Below, one piece after another: positions 1 to 6,051 of a stretch of 6,051 nucleotides of DNA. Source of the DNA: Rubritepida sp. (GTDB taxonomy: Bacteria > Pseudomonadota > Alphaproteobacteria > Acetobacterales > Acetobacteraceae); NCBI GenBank assembly GCA_007129145.1, contig SKWC01000187.1:1-6051 (forward strand), read 5' to 3'. How positions within the stretch are numbered: the stretch's first letter is position 1; every line of letters begins with the position of its first letter. The notes below the pieces were generated by a model that worked only from the letters and a program-made list of their open reading frames with translations, ran no database searches and was not told the DNA's origin. The translations under genes and the position numbers were made by a program.

Positions 1-116
1 CCGGCGAAGGCGATCGCGCGCAGATGCTCCTTCGCCGCGGCCCGCAGCGGTGGAGAGAACACCGCGGCCGCCGGCAGCAGCAGCCCGGCGGCGACGGTGG
101 CGCGCCGCGCGATCAT
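1..116 (-). CDS. Exported protein with N-terminal signal peptide, 3' end outside window (partial)
   Basis: The reading frame opens at an ATG (114-116) and continues to base 1 without a stop, giving 38 whole codons. The N-terminus begins MIARRATVAAGLLLPAAAVF: a short basic n-region with two arginines (residues 4-5), a hydrophobic Ala/Leu stretch (about 6-20), then a polar SPPLRA segment that could be a signal peptidase I site, followed by AAKEHLRA. This is a convincing export signal; the RR pair followed by A-T-V makes Tat export possible but Sec is equally likely. The mature protein is almost all outside the window, so its function cannot be named. The start is supported by an AGGAG site nine bases upstream and by the ATGA overlap with the stop of the thioesterase-bearing synthetase gene, which makes it part of the same operon and probably translationally coupled. 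Periplasmic tailoring, processing or binding of the product is a possible role, by context only. Confidence 0.75.
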   Translation of the reverse strand, partial: MIARRATVAAGLLLPAAAVFSPPLRAAAKEHLRAIAFA

Positions 117-2740
117 CCCGCGCCACTCCTCGCGCCGCCGAACAGCAGCGCGGGCCGCGAGACGGCAAGCGTCACCGCCTCCTCGATCGTGGTCAGGGCG
201 GCGGCATCGGTGCCGGACCCCGACACCGGCCGCACCGCGCGCACCGCGATGGCGTCCGCGAGCCCCTCCCAGCCCAGCGTCGGATCAAAGTCGGGGCCAC
301 GTGGCATGTCGGGCGTGAGCAATTGCAGCAGCGGCAGGGGCAGGGCGCCGGGATGATAGGCGTCGCGCGCCGCGACGAGCGTGAGCAGGAAATCCTCCGA
401 TGCCGCATTGCCGGTGCGCGAGGGGATCTCGCGGATCAGCTTGAGCCGCTGCGCAGCTTTGAACAGCCCGATCCGGTGCGGCAGGGAATAGCCGCCGAGG
501 AAGGCGAGGAATGTCTTCTCGCCGCGCCGCACGCGGCGGAAATTCTCGGAGACGGCCGCGATCCGCACCCGCCAGCGCTGCCCCCAGCTCAGTTTCAGGG
601 CGTAGGTCGGGTGCCACATGTTGACCCCGAGCAGCGCTTCGACCCGTTCGCCCTCGCGCAGCAATTGCTGCGCCATCGCCCAGGCCAGGACGCCATGCAC
701 ACATTCGCCGAGCAGCACATAGGGCCCGGCAGGCTGCACGGTACGAAGCAGCGCCACATATCGCGCCGCGATCTCGGCCAAGGTCAGGCCCGCGATGTCG
801 TGCGGCCGCCCCGGCTCGAACAGCCGCAGGCACAGCATCCGCCGGTCGAGCCCCGAGCGCTGCGAGAGCGCATGCAGGATGCCGACATTGTTGATGCCGA
901 TGATCGGCGGGCCGCTGCCCGTGGCGCGGATCTCGGTGACGCGCCAATTCGCGCCGGGCTGCCGCTGGGCCGGCATGGAGGGTTGCGCGGGGCCGATGCG
1001 CGGGATGGCAGGCGTGGCATCGACGGGCGCATGCCTGGGCACCGCCTTGCCGGCCGGCCGGGACGCTGCGCCGGGCGCATGGCCCAGCTCGATCCCAAGC
1101 CGCGCCGCGATGCCTTCCGGCGTGGGGGCGCGGAACAATTCCCCCAGTCCGATCGGCGTGCCGAAGGCCTCGCCGATCCGCGCGACGAGCCGCGCGGCGC
1201 GCAGCGAATCCCCGCCGGCCGCGAAGAAATCCTCCCTGGGCGAGGCAGGAGCATGGCCGAGCGCGCCTGCCCAAAGCGCCAGCAGCCGCTCGGCCGCCAC
1301 AGGATGCGCCACTGGTTGCGCCGATGGTTCCTCTGGCGGCGCCAGCGGTGCGGCGGTTGGCGGGCGCGATGTCGCGGGCGTGGCGCGAGGCATGCCCGGC
1401 AGCGCGGACAGCGCCAGCTCTGGCTCCTCCGTCACGCGGTCCAGGATGGCCAGGAACGCATCCAGCAGGCGCTCGGCCGTGGCGCGGTTGAACAGGTCGG
1501 TGTCGTACTCGCAGGATGCCCGCCAGCCGGCCGGCCGCTGCACCAGGAACAGGTTCAGCTCGTGCTTGGCGCCGGGCGAGGCGTTGGGCACGCCGCGCAG
1601 GCGGGTCACGCTGCCCGCCGTCTCGCGGGTGAAGGCGCGCTGCACGATGAAGTTCACCGCCTCCAGGGGCGGACGGCGCTGGTCGCCGGCGGCGGTGACG
1701 GCAGGCGGCAGATGCTCCATCGGGAAGGCGGCGTGTTCCAGCGCTTCGCCAACCGTGCCGCGCGCCTCGGCCAGCAGCTCGTCGAAGCGCATGTCCGGGC
1801 GGCAGGGCAGGCGGATTGCGACGGTGTTGATGAACGGCCCGACGACGGGCTCCGTCTCCACATCGTCCCGGCCGGCCACCTGCGTTCCGAACAGCACATC
1901 CTCCGCGCCCGTCCAGCGGTGCAGCAGGGCGGTGAAGACGGCGACGCCCAGGGTGAAGAACGTCGCGCCCAGCGTGCGGGCGCGGGCTGTCGCGCGGTCG
2001 CTGACGCTGGCCGGCAGCTCGATCGCGACGATGTCCGCGCCCTTTCGCGGGGTCAGGGGCACCGGCAGGTCCGGCGGCACGCGGAAGCCCTTGAAGCCTT
2101 CCAGCCTGGCTTCCCAATAGGGCCGGTGCGGCTCATGCCCGCCGGCCTCGATCCAGGCGGTGTGCCAGCGGGCGACATCGCCGAACTGCAGCGGCAGCTC
2201 CGGCAGTGCCACGGGGCGGCCGGCGTGCAGCGCGTCCAGCGTCTCCGCCATCTCGCGCGCGAGGGTGCCGTTCGACCAGCAATCGCCGACCAGATGGTGG
2301 GTTGTCACCATGATGTCCGCGACGCCGTCCTCGATCCGCACGAGGGTCAGCCGCAGCAGCGGCGGAACCGCGAGGTCGAAGGGTGTCGTGGCCTCGGCGC
2401 GGGCGAACCGCGCCGCCTCGTCCAGGCGGTGGGACTCGCGCAGCGCGCGCAGGTCGATCTCGGCCAGGTGGAACGGGACCTCCTCCAGCACCTCCTGCAC
2501 CGGCGCGCCGTCCCGCTCCACGAAGCGCGTGCGCAGCGCGTCGTGGCGCGCCACGAGGAGGCGGGCGGCCTGCTCGATCTGCGCGGGGTCGATCAGCCCC
2601 TCGAGGCGCCAGCGCGCGCCGATGTTGAGCGACGTGTCCTTCGGCCGCGCCTGGGCGGCCCGCCAGATGCGCTGCTGCGACAGCGTGAGCGGGGGTGCGG
2701 CGACCACGGCGGCGGTCGAGGGTTCTCCGGCCTGGCTCAT
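113..2740 (-). CDS. NRPS termination subunit, C-PCP-thioesterase, no adenylation domain
   Basis: An 875-residue cytoplasmic assembly-line protein that should accept the peptide from the preceding subunit and end the line. The condensation domain spans about residues 16-445: C1 LTLSQQRIW (18-26), RHDALRTRF (65-73), active-site HHLVGDC (148-154, with the usual DG as DC), YWEARL (208-213), C5 VGPFINTVAIR (300-310) and HAAFPMEHL (336-344). An Ala/Pro-rich linker (about 450-482) leads to a carrier domain (483-552) with GGDSL; Ser512 is the phosphopantetheine site. A second linker precedes a thioesterase-like alpha/beta hydrolase domain (about 600-865) with the elbow LLGECVHG (676-683), so Cys680 replaces the usual serine. 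The residue 27 further on, normally the triad Asp, is Asn707, and the C-terminal VSGSG (839-843) lies where the triad His is expected. No A domain is present, so Ser512 needs loading in trans or is not aminoacylated. The start is fixed by a GGAGG site and the ATGA overlap with the upstream gene; the stop overlaps the next gene's ATG. Domain assignment is firm; substrate and release chemistry are unknown. Confidence 0.93.
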   Translation of the reverse strand: MSQAGEPSTAAVVAAPPLTLSQQRIWRAAQARPKDTSLNIGARWRLEGLIDPAQIEQAARLLVARHDALRTRFVERDGAPVQEVLEEVPFHLAEIDLRALRESHRLDEAARFARAEATTPFDLAVPPLLRLTLVRIEDGVADIMVTTHHLVGDCWSNGTLAREMAETLDALHAGRPVALPELPLQFGDVARWHTAWIEAGGHEPHRPYWEARLEGFKGFRVPPDLPVPLTPRKGADIVAIELPASVSDRATARARTLGATFFTLGVAVFTALLHRWTGAEDVLFGTQVAGRDDVETEPVVGPFINTVAIRLPCRPDMRFDELLAEARGTVGEALEHAAFPMEHLPPAVTAAGDQRRPPLEAVNFIVQRAFTRETAGSVTRLRGVPNASPGAKHELNLFLVQRPAGWRASCEYDTDLFNRATAERLLDAFLAILDRVTEEPELALSALPGMPRATPATSRPPTAAPLAPPEEPSAQPVAHPVAAERLLALWAGALGHAPASPREDFFAAGGDSLRAARLVARIGEAFGTPIGLGELFRAPTPEGIAARLGIELGHAPGAASRPAGKAVPRHAPVDATPAIPRIGPAQPSMPAQRQPGANWRVTEIRATGSGPPIIGINNVGILHALSQRSGLDRRMLCLRLFEPGRPHDIAGLTLAEIAARYVALLRTVQPAGPYVLLGECVHGVLAWAMAQQLLREGERVEALLGVNMWHPTYALKLSWGQRWRVRIAAVSENFRRVRRGEKTFLAFLGGYSLPHRIGLFKAAQRLKLIREIPSRTGNAASEDFLLTLVAARDAYHPGALPLPLLQLLTPDMPRGPDFDPTLGWEGLADAIAVRAVRPVSGSGTDAAALTTIEEAVTLAVSRPALLFGGARSGAG
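126..130 (-). promoter_or_regulatory. Ribosome binding site of the exported-protein gene
   Basis: On the minus strand the bases read GCGAGGAGTGGCGCGGGATG: AGGAG lies nine bases before the ATG at 114-116. It sits inside the last codons of the upstream synthetase gene and decides the start of the downstream gene, which could otherwise be missed because only 116 bases of it are visible. Confidence 0.65.
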
Positions 2741-5700
2741 CGGACGTTCCTCCGGCGGAAGTCGCTGAGGCGCGGCAGCGCCGCCTCGGCGGGTGAGGGT
2801 TCGCTGGCCGCCGCATCCAGCGCGGCGCCCAGCGCGCGCAGCGTGCGATGCCGCAGCAGATCCTTCGCGGCGAGGCTGATGCCCGCCCGCCGCGCCCGGG
2901 CGACGATCTGGAACAGGTGGATGGAGTCGGCACCGAGGGCCAGGATGTCATCCTCCGCACCCACGGCCGCGACGCCCAGCACCTCCTGCCAGACGGCGCC
3001 GAGCGCCTGCTCGAGCGGCGTCACCAGCGGCACCGCGGGCAGGGCGCCGGGCGCCGCCGTGACCTCGGGCGGGGACGGGAGTGCCTTGCGGTCCAGCTTG
3101 CGGTTCGGCGTGAGCGGCATCCGGTCGAGTGCCACGAAGGCCGCGGGCACCATGTAGTCGGGCAGCGTCTCGGACAGTCCGGCGCTCAACGCATCCGCCT
3201 GGGCCGTCCCGGTCGTATAGGCCACGAGGCGCGGCGCGCGCGGCGGGTCATCGCGCAGCAGGACCGCCGCATCCTCGACGCCGGGCAGGCGGCGCAGCGC
3301 GGCCTCGATCTCGCCGAGCTCGATCCGGAAGCCGCGCAGCTTCACCTGGCCATCGGCGCGGCCGAGCAGTTCGATCTCCCCGTCCGGATGCCGGCGCGCG
3401 CGGTCTCCGGTGCGATACACCCGGCCGAGTTCGGGGTGGTCGAGGAAGCGTGCCGCGGTTTCCTCCGGCATGCCCAGGAAGCCGTCGCTCAGACCCATGC
3501 CGGAGATGAACAATTCCCCGATCGCGCCGGCCGGGCGCGGCTCGAGCGCCGCATCCAGCACATGCAGGCCGGTATTCGCCACCGGCTGCCCGATGGTGAT
3601 GGTGCCGGTCGCCGGCACCAGCCCGGCGGAAGACCAGATCGTCGTCTCGGTCAGGCCATAGAGGTTCCACAACGGCCCGCCGCCCTCCTGCAGGCGGTCC
3701 GCAAGGTCGCGCGGCAGTCGCTCGGCGCCGCTCAGCAACTTCAGGCCGGGGCGGCCGCGGAAGCCGGCCTCCAGCAGCAGCTTCAAGGTGGACGGCGTGG
3801 CCTGAATCGCCGTTGCGCCGCTCTCATCCAGCAGGCGCAGCAGCGCGAAGCCGTCCAGCCCCGTCTCACGGTCGGCGATCACCACGCTGCCACCCACCGT
3901 CAGCGGCAGGAACAGGTCCATGGTGCCGATGTCGAAGGCGATTGTGGTGACGGCCAGCATGCGGTCGGCCGCGGTGAAGCCCGGCGCGCGCGCCATGGAG
4001 GCGAGCAGGTTCAGCAGCGCCCGGTGGCCGATCTCGACACCCTTCGGCTGCCCGGTCGAGCCCGAGGTGAAGATGACATAGGCCGGTCCCGATGGCGCGA
4101 CGGGCGGCACCGCCGGCGCCGCATCGCGCAGCGCTTCGGCAAGCGGGATCGCGCGCCGCCCGGCAATGAGCGTGGCCGATGCATCGTCCACAAGCACGGC
4201 CGCCGGGTCGGACACCGACAGGATGTGCTGAAGCCGTGCCGGCGGATGCCCCGGGTCCAGCGGCACATAGGTGAGCCCGGCCTTCGCCACGGCGAGCAGC
4301 GCCGCCGGCAGGTCCGCCGAACGCTGCATGAGCACACCGACCCGCGCGGGCCCTTCCCCGGCGCGGGCGCGCAGGCTGCGCGCGATGCGCTCCGCGCGGT
4401 CGTCGAGCTCCCGGTAGGTCAGTGTCGTCTCGCCGGCGATGACGGCCACCGCGTCGGGGGCGTCTCGGGCCACGGTCTCGAACAGCCGGTGGAAGCCATC
4501 GGCGTCGGGCACCGGGGCCGTGCGACGCTGCGCCGCCAAGGCCGCCCGTTCCTCTGCGTCAAGCAGCGGCAGGCTGGACACGGGCTGCGCCGCATCCGCC
4601 GCGAAGCCGGCCAGCAGCGTGCGGTAGTGGCCGATCCAGCGCGCGATGGTGGCCGCGTCGAACAGATCCGTCGCGTAGTCGGCATCGAGGCGAACCCCGC
4701 GCGCCGTCTCCGACAGGTTGAAGAACAGGTCGAAGTTCACGAAGGCCTTGGGGTTCGGCGTCACCTGCGCGTCCAGCCCGCCGAAGCCCGCGGGCTCGGA
4801 CAGACGCTCGAAGTTGAACTGCACGTCGGCCAGCGGCAGGCGGTTCGGGTCGCGCGGCAGGCCGAGGCGCCGGACGATGGTGCCGAGGGTGCAGCGCTGG
4901 TGGTCGCGCGCATCGAGCACGGCGCCGCGCGTCGCCACCAGGTGCTCCGCGGCCGTCGTCTCCGGCGTCCAGGCGGTCGGGATGGGCAGGAAGTTGACGC
5001 AATGGCCCACGAGGTCGCGCCGGTCCAGCAGCGCCTGGCCCGCCATCGGCACGCCGACGATCAGCGCGTCCTGCCCGGCCAGCCGCCCCATCAGCAGCTG
5101 GAACAGCCCGAAGAAGGCGACGAAGGGCGTGCAGCCGAGCCGCGCGGCCTGGCGCTTCACCGCATCCACCAGCGCGGCATCGAGCAGCGCCGAGGCGGTC
5201 GCGCCCTTGAAGCTCTTGGTGGCGGGGCGCGGGCGGTCCGTCGGCAGTTCCAGCGGGTCGGGCGGGTTGCGGAGGCGCTCGGTCCAGTAGGCTTCGGCGG
5301 CCGGATCCGCACCCAGCGCCGTCGCCTCCGCGGCGAAGGATGGCGCGGGTGGCAGGGCGGCGTCGCGCCCCTCGGCGCGCGCTGCATACAGGGCCGCGAT
5401 GTCGTTGATCGCCACGTTGAGCGACCAGCCGTCGCAGATGATGTGATGCGCGGTGAAGACCAGAAGATGTTCGTCCGCCGCGCGGCGCAGCAGCCGGATC
5501 CGCACCGGCGGCGCGGCGGTCAGGTCAAAGGGCGTCTGCGCCTCCTCGGCCAGGGCCTGGGCTTCCGCCGCCGCCCGCGCCGCGGGATCGAGGGCGGAGA
5601 GGTCGGCCTCCGGGATCGCGGGCGGGTCGGGCGGCAGGAAGGCCATGGCCGTGCCATCGGCCGCGAAGCGGGCGCGCAGCGCATCGTGGCGTGCGATCAT

Positions 5701-6051
5701 GGCGGCGATCGCATCCCGCAGCGCCGCCCGGTCGAGCGGCCCCTTCAGCAGGACCGAGGAGGATTCGTTGAACGCCGCCGACGCCGCATCCCCCAGCTGC
5801 GCGGACAGCCAGATCTCGAGCTGCGGTTCGGTCAGCGGCATCTCAGCCGGCGCAGCGACAGGGCTGCCCAATATGCCGACCGCGCAGAGCGCATCCAGCG
5901 AGTCCTCGACCGCGGCGGCGATGGCCTCGCATTCCGCCTCGCCATGCGCGGTCGTGAGGAAGCAGGGGAAGTTCTCCTGCATGTGCACGCCGCGCTCGCG
6001 CAGCAGGTAGGGCAGCAGGCCGGCCCGGCGGTCGGTCGCGGACAGCGCCAG
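2737..6051 (-). CDS. Hybrid PKS/NRPS subunit: aminotransferase end, C, A (glycine-like), PCP; 5' end outside window
   Basis: The frame is open to the window edge; 1104 residues are visible, numbered here from 6051. Residues 1-61 match the C-terminal end of class III, PLP-dependent glutamate-1-semialdehyde-type aminotransferases (YLLRERGVHMQENFPCF, then LTTAH). The condensation domain (about 71-496) has LTEPQLEIW (73-81), RHDALRARF (121-129), intact HHIICDG (202-208) and VGHCVNFLP (348-356). The adenylation domain (about 519-991) has TSGSTGQPKG (662-671), FDIGTM (706-711), NLYGLTE (796-802), YRTGD (879-883), QVKLRGFRIELGEIE (902-916) and the A10 lysine in NRKLDR (Lys985). Its ten specificity residues read D-I-M-Q-L-G-L-I-W-K, one change from a signature I recall for glycine. 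The carrier domain (about 1006-1076) has LGADSI with Ser1043 as phosphopantetheine site. The short tail ends FRRRNVR and may dock to the next subunit. A GTG at 5986-5988 lies in frame but within the aminotransferase fold and lacks a ribosome site, so the true start is beyond 6051. Expected role: aminate a polyketide-derived beta-keto acyl chain and couple it to the amino acid. The amino acid call is inference. Confidence 0.93.
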   Translation of the reverse strand: MALSATDRRAGLLPYLLRERGVHMQENFPCFLTTAHGEAECEAIAAAVEDSLDALCAVGILGSPVAAPAEMPLTEPQLEIWLSAQLGDAASAAFNESSSVLLKGPLDRAALRDAIAAMIARHDALRARFAADGTAMAFLPPDPPAIPEADLSALDPAARAAAEAQALAEEAQTPFDLTAAPPVRIRLLRRAADEHLLVFTAHHIICDGWSLNVAINDIAALYAARAEGRDAALPPAPSFAAEATALGADPAAEAYWTERLRNPPDPLELPTDRPRPATKSFKGATASALLDAALVDAVKRQAARLGCTPFVAFFGLFQLLMGRLAGQDALIVGVPMAGQALLDRRDLVGHCVNFLPIPTAWTPETTAAEHLVATRGAVLDARDHQRCTLGTIVRRLGLPRDPNRLPLADVQFNFERLSEPAGFGGLDAQVTPNPKAFVNFDLFFNLSETARGVRLDADYATDLFDAATIARWIGHYRTLLAGFAADAAQPVSSLPLLDAEERAALAAQRRTAPVPDADGFHRLFETVARDAPDAVAVIAGETTLTYRELDDRAERIARSLRARAGEGPARVGVLMQRSADLPAALLAVAKAGLTYVPLDPGHPPARLQHILSVSDPAAVLVDDASATLIAGRRAIPLAEALRDAAPAVPPVAPSGPAYVIFTSGSTGQPKGVEIGHRALLNLLASMARAPGFTAADRMLAVTTIAFDIGTMDLFLPLTVGGSVVIADRETGLDGFALLRLLDESGATAIQATPSTLKLLLEAGFRGRPGLKLLSGAERLPRDLADRLQEGGGPLWNLYGLTETTIWSSAGLVPATGTITIGQPVANTGLHVLDAALEPRPAGAIGELFISGMGLSDGFLGMPEETAARFLDHPELGRVYRTGDRARRHPDGEIELLGRADGQVKLRGFRIELGEIEAALRRLPGVEDAAVLLRDDPPRAPRLVAYTTGTAQADALSAGLSETLPDYMVPAAFVALDRMPLTPNRKLDRKALPSPPEVTAAPGALPAVPLVTPLEQALGAVWQEVLGVAAVGAEDDILALGADSIHLFQIVARARRAGISLAAKDLLRHRTLRALGAALDAAASEPSPAEAALPRLSDFRRRNVR
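2749..2753 (-). promoter_or_regulatory. Ribosome binding site of the C-PCP-thioesterase gene
   Basis: The minus strand reads GGAGGAACGTCCGATG: a perfect GGAGG eight bases before the ATG at 2738-2740, inside the 3' end of the upstream synthetase gene. The TGA of that gene (2737-2739) overlaps this ATG as ATGA. The strong site supports both re-initiation after the upstream gene and the chosen start. Confidence 0.75.

Noticed and set aside
113..400. A frameshift near the 3' end of the thioesterase domain that could have removed a catalytic histidine
   Set aside because: The frame keeps family-like sequence to the end (LLQLLTPD, DPTLGW, then EEAVTLAV), and the alternative minus frame over 193-408 gives Arg/Cys/Pro-rich sequence with no G-x-H motif. 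The missing His seems genuine.
1295..1393. A remnant of a deleted A domain in the linker between C and PCP of the second subunit
   Set aside because: The roughly 33 residues are Ala/Pro-rich and contain no piece of an A-domain core motif; this is an ordinary interdomain linker.
50..3157. A very long open frame on the plus strand (about 1035 codons)
   Set aside because: It is antisense to two NRPS genes with full motif sets. Its translation is Arg/Ala/Gln-rich low-complexity sequence with no recognisable domain, as expected from the opposite strand of GC-rich coding DNA.
5986..5988. GTG as the start of the first synthetase gene
   Set aside because: The frame stays open to 6051, the upstream residues continue the aminotransferase fold, and the bases before the GTG (CTGCGCGAGCGCGGC) contain no ribosome binding site.
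1..6051. RNA genes, CRISPR arrays, insertion sequences, promoters and terminators
   Set aside because: Coding sequence covers the whole window with overlapping gene ends, leaving no intergenic space. I saw no repeat array, transposase motif, tRNA-like fold or hairpin with a T-run.

Overview
The window is a very GC-rich stretch (by eye around 70% or more) with G/C at nearly every third codon position, entirely coding, and with all genes on the minus strand. The signal peptide on the last gene, clear Shine-Dalgarno sites and overlapping gene ends point to a bacterium. A high-GC alphaproteobacterium, for example in Acetobacteraceae/Rhodospirillales, is my guess from protein style only; an actinobacterium or other high-GC group cannot be excluded.

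Reading in the direction of transcription (high to low coordinates), the first gene enters the window already open at base 6051 and ends at 2737. It is a nonribosomal peptide synthetase (NRPS) subunit. It starts, within view, with the C-terminal end of a class III (glutamate-1-semialdehyde-type) aminotransferase, followed by a condensation (C) domain, an adenylation (A) domain whose binding-pocket residues read D-I-M-Q-L-G-L-I-W-K (glycine-like), and a peptidyl carrier (PCP) domain. The aminotransferase fused to a C domain is the layout of hybrid polyketide/peptide lines, so polyketide synthase domains are expected upstream, outside the window.

The second gene (2740 to 113) overlaps the first by the ATGA arrangement and has its own strong ribosome binding site. 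It encodes C-PCP-thioesterase with no A domain. Its thioesterase-like domain is unusual: the nucleophile serine is a cysteine, the expected triad aspartate aligns with asparagine, and no histidine is present where the third triad member should be.

The third gene begins at 116, again with an ATGA overlap and a good ribosome binding site, and runs off the window at base 1. Only 38 residues are visible, and they look like a signal peptide, so an exported protein is translationally coupled to the synthetase.

Taken together, the window is the 3' part of a hybrid PKS/NRPS operon. Inferred order of work: a beta-keto acyl chain is aminated by the fused aminotransferase, the first C domain joins it to glycine (or a similar small amino acid) held on the first PCP, and the product is passed to an incomplete termination module that must be loaded from elsewhere or must release the chain in a non-standard way. 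No promoter, terminator, RNA gene, repeat array or mobile element was seen.
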